Of a stretch of DNA of 35,339 nt, positions 24,000 through 32,913 are shown piece after piece. The DNA lies in the NCBI GenBank assembly GCA_010031885.1, contig RGYU01000005.1, positions 1-35,339 on the forward strand. The letters are read 5' to 3'. The translations under genes and the position numbers were made by a program. The DNA comes from Chlamydiota bacterium. GTDB taxonomy: Bacteria; Chlamydiota; Chlamydiia; Chlamydiales; RGXB01. Below the pieces are notes generated by a model, which was not told where the DNA came from, made no database searches, and saw only the letters and a list, made by a program, of their open reading frames with translations. Each line of letters starts with the position of its first letter. Within the stretch, counting starts at the first letter, position 1.

Positions 24000-25469
24000 A
24001 TGGGCAAAAATTCCAATAAATTATTTTTTTTTATTCTCTATTTGGTCCAATTCGGGTGTAGTCAAGATCTGAAGGAAGCTAAGGTATTGCCTCATCCTAC
24101 GTTGAATCAACCTCTGGACGATGCCTATACCTCCATGCAATTTTGTAAAGGAGATTGGCCGACAAGACAGTGGTGGGAATTTTTTGAAGATCCACAACTT
24201 GGCTTTTTGATTGAGAAAGGATTGAGCCAAAGTCCCACATTAAAGAAAGTGCATGCAAAGTTTGGTTATGCCGAGCAGGAAGCAAAAAAGGTCCGTTCCG
24301 CCCTTTTTCCTCAGCTAAATGCAAATTATGACGAGAGTTGGAGTTATTTTTCCAAAAATGGTTTTGTCCTTGGGTTCTATCCACTCCCCTCCACCATTTC
24401 TTTACCCAACAGCGCTAACGTAATTGATCTTTCCCTAAATTTTTCCTATGAATTCGACTTTTGGGGAAAAAACCGAAAAAAACACGAGGCTGCTTTAGGA
24501 ATTGCTATGTCAGAATTAGCCCAAACCATCCAAGCAGAGCTTGTATTATCCTCATTGATCGCTTTTTCGTATTTTGAATATCAGACAAGTACTAAACAGA
24601 TTTTTATCTATCAGCAAATTTTAAACCAATGGGATCAGTCCCTAGAGCTTTTTACAAAAAGAAAAGAACTAGGGCTTGATAGCGATTACAACCTCCTTAC
24701 AATCCAAGAAAAAATCGAGATCACGAAAAAAAAGTTACTAGATTATAAAAAAAACAGAGAAGTTGATCTGATTGTTTTGAAGAACCTTTTAGGTGAGGAC
24801 CCCGACAGTCTCATACGTTTAGAAGACAAGAGTGGGGCTTTTGATAAAAATTTTCCCCTCCCTGAACAAATTGGCATGACTCTTTTAGCACGACGGCCCG
24901 ATCTCATGAGCAAAATATGGGTTGCTGAGGCGGCCTCTAAAGAGATTGGTGTTGCGCGCACCGAGTTTTATCCCAATATCAACTTGAATGCAATCGGCGG
25001 ATTTGAGTCGCTGCATTTCAATACCCTTTTGAAGGGAAATAGTTTGACAGGATCGCTCATACCTTCCATTAGCCTTCCCCTATTTACCGGTGGGCGTCTT
25101 AAGTCAAATTTACAATCAAAAATAGCCCTTTTTAACGAAGCTGTAGAAGATTACAACGAGGGATTGCTAAGCGCGGTGAAAGAGGTCGCAATCGAGCTGA
25201 AGACCTTAAGTACCCTTTATGATCAAATTTTAGAGCAAAAAAAGCTTATCGATACCGTAAGTCAAAAAGAAAATCTTACACAAAAACGATTTAACGTAGG
25301 TTTGGATCCGTTGATTCAAGTTTTATCGGATAAAGTTCGCGTGCTTGAGAATCAATCCGAAATGATTTCTATCCAAAACTTTCGGCTTTTATCGATGGTT
25401 CGGCTCATAAAATCACTCGGTGGCGGTTTTGAGGCCGATAAAATCCCTCAAATCAAAGGGGGTTACTAG
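24000..25469 (+). CDS. outer-membrane efflux lipoprotein (TolC/OprM/NodT family)
   Basis: A 489-residue channel component of a tripartite efflux pump. It starts with a lipoprotein signal KLFFFILYLVQFGC (lipobox ending in Cys), then W-WEFFEDPQL-x-FLIEKGLSQSP, typical of the OprM/NodT group, and the repeat pair LARRPDLMSKIWVAEAAS / GVARTEFYPNINL with ISLPLFTGGRL. The frame runs back to 23928, but the lipoprotein start at 24000 is the sensible one; AAGGG there is unusually close (2 nt). The stop overlaps the first base of the adaptor gene. It pairs with the EmrA/EmrB-type genes that follow. Confidence 0.88.
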   Translation: MGKNSNKLFFFILYLVQFGCSQDLKEAKVLPHPTLNQPLDDAYTSMQFCKGDWPTRQWWEFFEDPQLGFLIEKGLSQSPTLKKVHAKFGYAEQEAKKVRSALFPQLNANYDESWSYFSKNGFVLGFYPLPSTISLPNSANVIDLSLNFSYEFDFWGKNRKKHEAALGIAMSELAQTIQAELVLSSLIAFSYFEYQTSTKQIFIYQQILNQWDQSLELFTKRKELGLDSDYNLLTIQEKIEITKKKLLDYKKNREVDLIVLKNLLGEDPDSLIRLEDKSGAFDKNFPLPEQIGMTLLARRPDLMSKIWVAEAASKEIGVARTEFYPNINLNAIGGFESLHFNTLLKGNSLTGSLIPSISLPLFTGGRLKSNLQSKIALFNEAVEDYNEGLLSAVKEVAIELKTLSTLYDQILEQKKLIDTVSQKENLTQKRFNVGLDPLIQVLSDKVRVLENQSEMISIQNFRLLSMVRLIKSLGGGFEADKIPQIKGGY

Positions 25470-26704
25470 TGGAAAATAACAACCCTGGTGCTACAACACC
25501 ACAAGACTCTAGCAATTTTTTATCCAAGCAAAAAAGAAATTACGTTTTTACCATTCTTTCGTCTGTTATTGCCCTGTTGGGGATCGCTTATCTTGGGTAC
25601 TGGTTTTTTCAGGGAAGATATTTTAAATACACAAATGATGCCTATGTAAACGGAAACCCCTTAATGGTGACCGCACAAGTGCCCGGTATCGTTACAAAAA
25701 TTTTTGTTCAAGATGCAGACTATGTTCTCAAAAATACCCCCTTGGTACAGATAGACCCTATAGACCATAAAATCGCTTTGGATAAATCTTTAGAAGAGCT
25801 TGCCAAATCCTTGCGTGATGTTGCAGAACTTTTCTCAAATGTCCTTTCGAGTAAAGCACTTGTAGATGAAAAACAGGCAATTTTGCTTAAAAAAGTTCAG
25901 GACTATGAGCGGCGCCGAGTATTAGTGGTTTCCGGGAGTGTCTCAATAGAAGATTTTGAGCATTCCCTTTACGATATGGAAGACGCACAAGCTGCACTAA
26001 AAAACGCGACCGAAGTCTTTCAAGGGTTGTTGGCACAAGTCAGTGGCACAAAAATCTCTACTCATCCACGGGTAGAGGCTCATAAACAGCAGGTGCGCCA
26101 GGCCTATATAAACCTTAAACGATGCACCCTTCTTGCACCCCAATCGGGAATTATATCACAACGATCGGTACAAGTTGGTAAATGGGTAGAGACCTCTCAG
26201 CCTCTCCTTTCAGTTGTGCCGCTCAATCAGATGTGGATTGAAGCCAATTTTAAAGAGACTCAAATTGCCAGAATGCGCGTGGGACAACCGGTGCGCATTC
26301 GCTCCGATATCTACGGACACGAAGTGGAGTATAAAGGAATTTTGGCTGGAGTGGGTGGAGGTACAGGGAGTGCTTTTTCGGTGATTCCTCCACAAAATGC
26401 TACTGGAAACTGGATAAAAATTGTCCAAAGAGTTCCGGTGAGGATAGATATCTCGGAACAGATGCTTAAACAATTTCCTTTAAGAATTGGCCTTTCTATG
26501 TACGTCACCGTCGATACGCGAAAAACTAAAGGCTCTATGGCACCTTGCCCTAGAGAGAAAAATTTAGCCCGATTTCAAACCGACATCTACGAAAATGAGC
26601 TCAAGGGGGTAGATGAATTGATTCAAAAAACGGTGATGGAAAATCAGACGGCATATGCTACAACCCTGGAAAAAGATGTCGAATCTATCGGTCTATCCAT
26701 GTGA
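25469..26704 (+). CDS. emrA: EmrA-type membrane fusion (HlyD family) adaptor
   Basis: A 411-residue periplasmic adaptor with one N-terminal membrane anchor (YVFTILSSVIALLGIAYLGYWFF). The EmrA block Y-TNDAYVNGNPLMVTAQVPG is followed by the half-lipoyl motif, a long helical hairpin rich in Glu/Lys (residues ~105-185), the second lipoyl half (LLAPQSGIISQRSVQVGKWV) and the beta-barrel region (WIEANFKETQIARMRVGQPV). It links the inner-membrane pump to the outer-membrane channel. The GTG start overlaps the upstream stop by one base and has AAAGGGGG nearby. It overlaps the pump gene at the 3' end. Confidence 0.9.
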   Translation: MENNNPGATTPQDSSNFLSKQKRNYVFTILSSVIALLGIAYLGYWFFQGRYFKYTNDAYVNGNPLMVTAQVPGIVTKIFVQDADYVLKNTPLVQIDPIDHKIALDKSLEELAKSLRDVAELFSNVLSSKALVDEKQAILLKKVQDYERRRVLVVSGSVSIEDFEHSLYDMEDAQAALKNATEVFQGLLAQVSGTKISTHPRVEAHKQQVRQAYINLKRCTLLAPQSGIISQRSVQVGKWVETSQPLLSVVPLNQMWIEANFKETQIARMRVGQPVRIRSDIYGHEVEYKGILAGVGGGTGSAFSVIPPQNATGNWIKIVQRVPVRIDISEQMLKQFPLRIGLSMYVTVDTRKTKGSMAPCPREKNLARFQTDIYENELKGVDELIQKTVMENQTAYATTLEKDVESIGLSM

Positions 26705-28208
26705 CCTTTATCTGAAAGGGATTGCGCGGATCCTCTCCATTATTGCCCTATCGGCAGCAACTTTTTTAATCGTTTTAGATTTGTCGATTGCCAATGTTTC
26801 AATTCCCTACATATCGGGAGATCTAGGGGTTGCCGTTGATCAAGGAACCTACGTAATTACCTCTTTTTCAGTGGGCAGTGCTATCGGGCTTCCTATGACC
26901 GGTTGGTTAACACAAAGGATTGGAGCTGTGCGCCTCATTGTAATCTCCATTTTAGGATTCGTATTTTTTTCTGCCCTCTGTGGTCTTTCATTCAATATTA
27001 CAATGATTGTGGTGAGCCGTTTTTTTCAAGGACTAGTCTCAGCTCCCCTTGTTCCACTCAGCCAAAGCCTTCTGATTGCATCTAATCCACCTGAAGACAA
27101 AAACAAGGTGATAGGAATATGGAGTACGATCATCGTGGTTGGACCTGTCTTAGGACCGATACTAGGAGGTTGGATCTCGTATGATTATTCATGGCCTTGG
27201 ATTTTTTATATCAACGTTCCAGTAGGAATTTTTAGCGCCCTTGTAGTGAGCCAACTTCTCGCCAACTTCGAGACAAAAATAGAAAAAATCCCCGTCGATA
27301 AATTGGGCTTTTTTCTTTTAGCTATCAGCGCATCCGCCTTTCAATTCGTTTTGGACAAAGGAGAACAATTTGACTGGCTTAGATCTGATTTGATTATTAC
27401 CCTGTCTTTTGTAAGTCTTTTAGGCTACCTCTATTTTTTTTTATGGGAATACTTCAAAGAAAACCCGATAGTGGACCTTTCTTTGTTTAGATACCGAACC
27501 TATTCGGTCTCGATCCTTTTCCTCATTTTTATGTACTCTGCTTATTTCGGAGCGATTGTGATCGTACCATTATGGCTTCAGCAAAGCATGGGATATACCG
27601 CCGTTTGGGCCGGCATTGCCATAGCCCCGCTTGGAATTCCACCATTGCTATTTAGCCAGGTCTCTACAAAGATGATCGAGCGTTATGGACCTTTGGTGCC
27701 GCTAGGTTTTGCCTTCCTCTTTTTTGCTGCATCAAGCTTTTATACAGCCTACTTTGCTACGAATATTGACCTTAGCCATATCATGTTTTCCCGATTATTG
27801 ATGGGCTTTGGTCTTGTATTTTTTATCAATCCAATCATTTCCTTCAGCATTCAAGAGTTACCGGTAGAAAAACTTCCCAGTGGAACCGGATTTTTCCATT
27901 TTGTGCGCACTATTTGCACTGGCGTTGGAACCTCTATTTTTACAACATTATGGACTCGTCGACAGGCTTTCCATCATGATCGTTTAGGGTCAAACTTGAC
28001 TCTATACAACACAAATTTTCAGGACTTTTTAGCCAACTTGGAACTGCTTAATGTCAAGGGAGTAGCCTCTTTAGAAGCGACAAACGCTCTAGTCAACCAA
28101 CAAAGCGCCATGATGGCTTTTAACGATATTTTCTACTTTATGGGCTGGGTATTCCTTGTGCTTATCCTTTTCCTCCCCCTAGGAAAAACTAATCCAGACA
28201 CAATTTAG
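26676..28208 (+). CDS. emrB: EmrB-type drug:proton antiporter (DHA2, 14 TM)
   Basis: A major-facilitator pump of about 510 residues with about 14 hydrophobic segments. The EmrB-specific helix 1 motif LIVLDLSIANVSIPYISGDL is followed by DQGTYVITSFSVGSAIGLPMTGWL, RFFQGLVSAPLVPLSQSLL, and motif C VVGPVLGPILGGWISYDYSWPWIFYINVPVG, all very close in pattern to E. coli EmrB. It exports hydrophobic compounds with the adaptor and outer-membrane lipoprotein. It overlaps the adaptor gene by 29 nt from the ATG chosen here (GGAAAAAG upstream); an ATG at 26655 is also possible. Confidence 0.92.
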   Translation: MSNLSVYPCDLYLKGIARILSIIALSAATFLIVLDLSIANVSIPYISGDLGVAVDQGTYVITSFSVGSAIGLPMTGWLTQRIGAVRLIVISILGFVFFSALCGLSFNITMIVVSRFFQGLVSAPLVPLSQSLLIASNPPEDKNKVIGIWSTIIVVGPVLGPILGGWISYDYSWPWIFYINVPVGIFSALVVSQLLANFETKIEKIPVDKLGFFLLAISASAFQFVLDKGEQFDWLRSDLIITLSFVSLLGYLYFFLWEYFKENPIVDLSLFRYRTYSVSILFLIFMYSAYFGAIVIVPLWLQQSMGYTAVWAGIAIAPLGIPPLLFSQVSTKMIERYGPLVPLGFAFLFFAASSFYTAYFATNIDLSHIMFSRLLMGFGLVFFINPIISFSIQELPVEKLPSGTGFFHFVRTICTGVGTSIFTTLWTRRQAFHHDRLGSNLTLYNTNFQDFLANLELLNVKGVASLEATNALVNQQSAMMAFNDIFYFMGWVFLVLILFLPLGKTNPDTI

Positions 28209-28265
28209 AATTGATAAAATAAATTTATTGATATCACAGTTGAACAAAAATATTCTTAAAAGTTA

Positions 28266-28274
28266 TGTTAAAAT
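28266..28274 (+). promoter_or_regulatory. extended -10 element before the outer-membrane protein gene
   Basis: TG-T-TAAAAT lies 17 nt upstream of the ATG at 28292. There is no good -35 at 17 nt, so it would be an extended -10 promoter. The core resembles those at 5617 (-) and 29452. Confidence 0.4.
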
Positions 28275-28291
28275 AAAGATTGGAAAGACTC

Positions 28292-29149
28292 ATGTTTATT
28301 AAAACTTTAAAACTAGCCTCTTTGTGCGCCTTGAGTGTTTGTCTTTTCGGTGCACAAGAAGACAAAAAATCAGATCCTCCACAACAGGTAGACCCTTACA
28401 ATAATGAAGGGCATATTTACCTAGGTATTTTTGGTGGTGGTGGCGCAGTTACAGTGAGTAATTTTTGCCAGGCAGCACTTGTAAACTATCCCAATTCTGG
28501 CGGCCAAGGTGGACCTCAAAATGTATCGGTCTATGGCGGGGGTAAATCTACCGCTGTTGGAATGGCAGGAGCACAATTGGGCTACTTATGGCCTGAATTT
28601 AAAGAAACCAATTCAAAAAGACAGGGTCAAACAAGCATGAACCTTGCTACAGAGGCTGAAGCTTATTATGTTGGATTCAGAATCAGACGTAACCTAGACG
28701 GAGTGAATAATTGGGTAACTAGATACTACTCAACTTTTCCTATAGATGGTGGAGTCTTTTTGGGAAGCTTTGTTGGACATTTTGGGATGAACTGCGAATC
28801 AAGGTACCACTTTTTTATTGGAGGTGCTGCAGGTGCGAGCATTTTATTGGCACATGACGCAAGCTCCTACCAGAAACGACCAGCAAATAACCTTACGCTC
28901 AATATTTTTAATTCCGATCGTTCTGATAGCGCCTGGGTTTTTGCGGCGCAAGGTAAAGCGGGTGTCATGTATCATTTCACAGAATTTTTTAAGATTTCTG
29001 GCGAATACCGCTTCTTGTATCTTACGCCAGCCAGGTTCACTTTTGGTTCAACAGTTGCTGACAATATCCCCACAACAAACCCTTGGCGTGTAAAGTTCGG
29101 AAACTCCTTCTTCAACATGGGTGACCTCGGCTTTACATTCTCTTTCTAG
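28292..29149 (+). CDS. outer-membrane beta-barrel protein
   Basis: A 285-residue exported protein with signal peptide MFIKTLKLASLCALSVCLFG, cleaved near AQE. The mature part is Gly-, aromatic- and polar-rich with alternating strands (GHIYLGIFGGGGAV, SAWVFAAQGKAGVMYHF, FFKISGEYRFLYL) and ends in FTFSF, the terminal aromatic residue recognised by the BAM machinery. I would call it a small OmpW/opacity-like or chlamydial OMP-type barrel without firm assignment. GGAAAG lies just before the ATG at 28292. It is monocistronic, with an upstream extended -10 and a strong terminator. Probable surface exposure makes it a host-contact candidate. Confidence 0.75.
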   Translation: MFIKTLKLASLCALSVCLFGAQEDKKSDPPQQVDPYNNEGHIYLGIFGGGGAVTVSNFCQAALVNYPNSGGQGGPQNVSVYGGGKSTAVGMAGAQLGYLWPEFKETNSKRQGQTSMNLATEAEAYYVGFRIRRNLDGVNNWVTRYYSTFPIDGGVFLGSFVGHFGMNCESRYHFFIGGAAGASILLAHDASSYQKRPANNLTLNIFNSDRSDSAWVFAAQGKAGVMYHFTEFFKISGEYRFLYLTPARFTFGSTVADNIPTTNPWRVKFGNSFFNMGDLGFTFSF

Positions 29150-29159
29150 TGTCCCTTTC

Positions 29160-29197
29160 AAAAGGGGGTTTTAAATCACAAAACCCCCCTTTTTTTA
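29160..29197 (+). terminator. rho-independent terminator
   Basis: AAAAGGGGGTTTT and AAAACCCCCCTTTTTTT form a long stem with a 7-nt loop and terminal T-run, 11 nt after the outer-membrane protein stop. Confidence 0.9.
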
Positions 29198-29428
29198 TTT
29201 TGAAAAAAACTCGTAATTTAGTCTGTTGATATGAAAAATCTCGTTTCTCAAAATAAGAAACTAGATCTTTTCCTTTTAAACTTTTAACCATCTAAGTACG
29301 CTAGGGCTCAATTAGTTATACAATTGCCTAATTACCAATGACATTGGCAAAATCTTAACAATTGATCTATAGGGAGTTATGCAACAATTTTTATTTCAAT
29401 TTTCGCGCCATGCATCGAAGCAATCTTC
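29198..29428. other. gene-free intergenic part before the kinase gene
   Basis: Together with the terminator and kinase promoter this completes a 337-bp gap (29150-29486). The sequence is AT-rich; I see no ORF, RNA gene or clear repeat in it. Confidence 0.5.
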
Positions 29429-29457
29429 TTTAAAAAGAATTTATAAAATGTTATAAT
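29429..29457 (+). promoter_or_regulatory. promoter of the Ser/Thr kinase gene
   Basis: TTTAAA (29429-29434), 17-nt spacer, perfect TATAAT (29452-29457) with TG one base before it. The start site would be near 29464, leaving a leader of about 23 nt. It has the same architecture as the minus-strand promoter at 5617-5645. Confidence 0.65.
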
Positions 29458-29486
29458 ATATTTAATTTATCAATTGGAAACTTGTT

Positions 29487-31331
29487 ATGTTTAAACCCTT
29501 GTCTGGTCATGGAACTTACGATTCCCCCCTCAGTTCTCCCCTTCCACCTCCAATTTTGGCTGGGGAATCGTGTTTCGAAAATGAATCTTACCCACTAATG
29601 AATCAGCATTTACAACCTATTAGCGGGGCTTGCGAGTTAAGACCTACCCCTTTAAAAACCAACAATTTATCGATATCATTTGATAACCCCTCCTTTTTAT
29701 CTCCCACAGATCGCTTAAACCTACCATTTTTTAGAGGAACCCCCTCGCCTGGATCTAGGAAAATTGGCCTTGCACGACGCCTGATATTAAATCATCAACG
29801 GTTAACCCCCTCTCCATTTGAGCTATCCTTTCAAGATCTTAAATCCCCTTTTCAGTCCCTGCGGAATTCACGACAAGTTTGCATATCAAAAATTGATGAA
29901 CAAATAAAGTTTAATCAATCCCTTAAAGACTTAATTAGCGGCATACAAAGCATAAGAAACGCCATAAGAAACGGTTTTTCATCGGCAGAATTGGATCAAA
30001 GAGTTCAATTGTACGAAAAAAAACTTCATCAATATCAGCTCGTTTATGAAAAAATATCTCAAAATTTTGAAATTGAAACACCAAATGCAACAATTTTTAT
30101 GGTCAAGGGTGAGGTTTCTTTAGCTAATGCATTGCTAGATCCGCCAAAAGAGAAAAAATGTCTTTCAGAGTTAAAACGAGAAAAAATAGAAAGTGGGCTT
30201 ACATTCAGAAAAGAATTTTTCTTGACCATGGCAATAGAATCTTTGAAACAGAGCCTCTCTATTTTAAAAGGATATGAGCGAGCAAAAAAAACCGGTTATC
30301 CTCTACCCGATCGTATCTGTATGCCAGTTCACCAAGAGCAAATTACCAACCGAATGAGATTTGTAGGAACCAATTTTCAAATTAAGGATAAATTAGGAGA
30401 GGGCGCATGGGGCTTTGTCAGACTCATAGACCTGGATGGAAAAAAGTATGCGATAAAGACCGTGAAAACAAAAGATAGAGTCGATGGTTATAACAACGTA
30501 TATGACCGAGAAATCATGGTTCCTTTGGTTCTGGATCATAAAAATATCGTAAAAATATTTGCTATCCACCAGGGAAATCTGATCATGGAATATCTTAGGG
30601 GTGGCTCTTTGGAGGAGTATTTTGCACGTGAATGTTCTTTCAAAGAATCCAAAATAGTAAATTTTTTAGCCGAAATTGCCTCGGCTCTGGCTCACATGCA
30701 TGCGCGTGGATTGATTCACAAAGATATCAAACCTGCAAATATTATGTTGAAATACAATGGTAATGATTTTTCTCCTGTGATCATAGACTTTGGATCAACA
30801 GTCCCTGAAGAAAATGACGACAACACAGGTCTTGCGGGTACCCCTTTGTACATGGCACCCGAGATGCTAGGGCGTTACTTTAATGTAAATATAAGAGATC
30901 CATTACACCCATCCCTTACAAGTTCTCAAGATGTTTGGGCTCTTGGTCACATCATCTACCAGATGGTAACCAGAGGAGTCCATCTTTTTGAAGAGACTGG
31001 TCAACCCATCAGCCTTAAAGGAATCAATAAAAAACATGGAGAGCCTTTTGATTACAATTACATTAAGCAAGTCCGAACCAAAGGTTTACATTTAAGAGAA
31101 AAAAATTCGAAATGGGACCGTAAAAAGCAGATCCAAAAGGGAATTCAAGATCAGTTCCTCAGCGATGAGCTTATGAAAATAGCAGCCGATTGTCTCAAGA
31201 TTAGTCATTCTCTACGACCACAGGCTAAAGAGGTAGAGATGCGTTTATTGGATGTGTCTGAGCAGCTTAAGTTACGAGAAACAAGCGCGCTTACGATAAA
31301 AGCCATGATAAAAAGGCAGCTACTGAGGTAA
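29487..31331 (+). CDS. eukaryotic-type Ser/Thr protein kinase with long N-terminal extension
   Basis: A 614-residue protein. Residues 1-290 match nothing I know: Pro/Ser-rich at first, then helical, possibly coiled coil (residues ~130-200, including LYEKKLHQYQLVYEKISQNF). Residues ~295-600 are a complete kinase domain: GEGAWGFVRL glycine loop, KYAIKTVK lysine, YDREIMVPLVL helix C, HKDIKPANIML catalytic loop (HKD, about 409-415), IIDFGS metal site, GTPLYMAPEML activation segment and SQDVWALGHIIYQMV. All catalytic residues are present, so it should be active. GGAAA lies 7 nt before the ATG. There is no transmembrane PknB-type receptor part, which argues for a cytosolic or secreted kinase. Convergent with the MFS gene, 3 nt apart. 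Confidence 0.88.
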   Translation: MFKPLSGHGTYDSPLSSPLPPPILAGESCFENESYPLMNQHLQPISGACELRPTPLKTNNLSISFDNPSFLSPTDRLNLPFFRGTPSPGSRKIGLARRLILNHQRLTPSPFELSFQDLKSPFQSLRNSRQVCISKIDEQIKFNQSLKDLISGIQSIRNAIRNGFSSAELDQRVQLYEKKLHQYQLVYEKISQNFEIETPNATIFMVKGEVSLANALLDPPKEKKCLSELKREKIESGLTFRKEFFLTMAIESLKQSLSILKGYERAKKTGYPLPDRICMPVHQEQITNRMRFVGTNFQIKDKLGEGAWGFVRLIDLDGKKYAIKTVKTKDRVDGYNNVYDREIMVPLVLDHKNIVKIFAIHQGNLIMEYLRGGSLEEYFARECSFKESKIVNFLAEIASALAHMHARGLIHKDIKPANIMLKYNGNDFSPVIIDFGSTVPEENDDNTGLAGTPLYMAPEMLGRYFNVNIRDPLHPSLTSSQDVWALGHIIYQMVTRGVHLFEETGQPISLKGINKKHGEPFDYNYIKQVRTKGLHLREKNSKWDRKKQIQKGIQDQFLSDELMKIAADCLKISHSLRPQAKEVEMRLLDVSEQLKLRETSALTIKAMIKRQLLR

Positions 31332-31334
31332 CCC

Positions 31335-32558
31335 TCAAGCCCTTAATTTAAATCTATAAAAAGTGACTAAACAGGCTAAAAAAAAGAAGAAACAGGCACT
31401 CAAAAATAGTCCAGTACCTGGATCTATCCTTTGGTAAAAGATTGGAATAAGGGGAGTCAAGGCTTCTACCAGACCCCATACATAAAATACAATCCCTATC
31501 ACAGACATTTCTAGAGGTTGTAGATTCAAAAATTTGTAGGAATTGAAAGACTCAGCCCATGCAATCGCTCCGCAAAAACCAACAACGGGTATCAAAATCC
31601 AAAAAGTCCATAATTGAGGGGTGAAAACAATCAAAAACATCCCAAAAGCTAAAAGCCAGATGGACGTATAAATAAGACTCCTATTAGAAATTTTTGCCGA
31701 TAATTCAGGGTGTAAAAACACTGTCCCGAAAAACCAGGTAACAAATAAAAAAGAGTAAATATCCCCCATTCCTTTGAAAGCGATACCAAATTTGGTGGAA
31801 AAAAAATAGGGGATAGATGACAGGCAAAGGATCCAACCTGCTGAAAAAAGGATAAATCGAAATATCCCTTTTCGATGATGCTTCACAACAAAAATAAAAA
31901 TTAGTTCTTTAAAAAGATGGATCCAAAAAGGGTCTTTACTACTCTTATTTGGGAGTTTTTTGAGGTATAAAAATAAAAACACCGAATCTACGATTCCAAG
32001 CAAAATTATAGCTAACAGTCCACCTCCACCCGAAAATACCTCGATCTGCCCGAGGCTCGCGCCTATCCAAGGCCCTAAAAATAGGCTCATTGCCGCTATA
32101 CTGAATAGAAATGTTAGAAGATGATTTTGAGCTACAAATATGTGCTCCCTATGCAATTTTTGAAAAATGAGTTTTATGTTACCGCTACCAATGCCGCTTA
32201 AGAATCTGCCCAAAAAAATAATCTCCAAACTGGGATTTAAAAGCCCCACAAGGATAACGATTTGACCCACTATGAATGATCCAAATGTGGATAAAATGAC
32301 AAAACGACAGGAAAAATGGGTTTCAAGTTTTTTGCACAATAATACTCCTATCAACTGGCCCAGCCCATAAAGGCCAATCAAAGCACCAACGATCAAAGGT
32401 TGATTTTCTAATAGATCGGAAAAAAAAGGAGACTGAGGTGTTTGGAAAAGGGGGAAAACAATTGAATAACCAAGAATATTAAGGATAAAAACCAAAAGCT
32501 GGGCTAAAAAAAGGGGGGATTTCTTTTGATCAAGGAAAAAAAAGGGTTTAAGATCCAT
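31335..32558 (-). CDS. major facilitator superfamily transporter
   Basis: A 407-residue protein with 12 hydrophobic segments. The helix 1 region VFILNILGYSIVFPLF and GALIGLYGLGQLIGVLLCKKLE (motif A region), then FLGRFLSGIGSGN (motif B-like) and FLGPWIGASLG (motif C-like), place it with DHA1-type MFS transporters such as tetracycline or multidrug exporters. The substrate is unknown, and in intracellular bacteria it could equally be an uptake system. AAAGGGGG directly precedes the ATG. It is downstream of the HECT/small ORF group on the same strand but separated from it by an AT-rich hairpin. Confidence 0.82.
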   Translation of the reverse strand: MDLKPFFFLDQKKSPLFLAQLLVFILNILGYSIVFPLFQTPQSPFFSDLLENQPLIVGALIGLYGLGQLIGVLLCKKLETHFSCRFVILSTFGSFIVGQIVILVGLLNPSLEIIFLGRFLSGIGSGNIKLIFQKLHREHIFVAQNHLLTFLFSIAAMSLFLGPWIGASLGQIEVFSGGGGLLAIILLGIVDSVFLFLYLKKLPNKSSKDPFWIHLFKELIFIFVVKHHRKGIFRFILFSAGWILCLSSIPYFFSTKFGIAFKGMGDIYSFLFVTWFFGTVFLHPELSAKISNRSLIYTSIWLLAFGMFLIVFTPQLWTFWILIPVVGFCGAIAWAESFNSYKFLNLQPLEMSVIGIVFYVWGLVEALTPLIPIFYQRIDPGTGLFLSACFFFFLACLVTFYRFKLRA

Positions 32559-32587
32559 TCCCCCTTTATAAACAAAAATGGATAAAT

Positions 32588-32645
32588 AGTGAAAGATCGA
32601 GTTAGTAAAAAATTGAAGGCAGTTTTTTTACTATATTTTTTCACT
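32588..32645 (-). terminator. nested AT-rich inverted repeats, possible terminator
   Basis: Inner arms GTAAAAAA (32605-32612) and TTTTTTAC (32624-32631) lie inside outer arms AGTGAAA (32588-32594) and TTTCACT (32639-32645). It falls 8 nt after the minus-strand stop at 32653. The low GC makes terminator function uncertain. Confidence 0.35.
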
Positions 32646-32652
32646 TTCAAGT

Positions 32653-32913
32653 TTATCTTTTTGATTCCAAATATTTATTTTTAACCTCAAAACCGATGAT
32701 CCTTTTTTTTGGTTGAAAAGAGCTATTGTTCATCTTCACCATACGATCTTTTTTACTCTCGTACCATTTTTGGACAAGGTTGGCATAATGAATCAATTCT
32801 TGGGATATAGGTCTCTCTTTTAACGAGCTGATTCTCACCTCTATGACGGGGTGGGCTAAATCCTGTAACATAGAATTTTGAGGTGATTGGGTTTTATCAA
32901 GGGATAATTTCAT
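32653..32913 (-). CDS. small hypothetical protein downstream of the HECT gene
   Basis: An 86-residue, highly charged protein with no signal peptide or membrane segment, predicted mostly helical in the middle (SLKERPISQELIHYANLVQK) with a basic C-terminus. I recognise no domain. It lies on the same strand as the HECT-type ligase and its ATG overlaps by 17 nt the end of a short frame that itself begins at the ligase stop, so the three may be one transcript. It could be an accessory or unrelated protein. Confidence 0.45.
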   Translation of the reverse strand: MKLSLDKTQSPQNSMLQDLAHPVIEVRISSLKERPISQELIHYANLVQKWYESKKDRMVKMNNSSFQPKKRIIGFEVKNKYLESKR

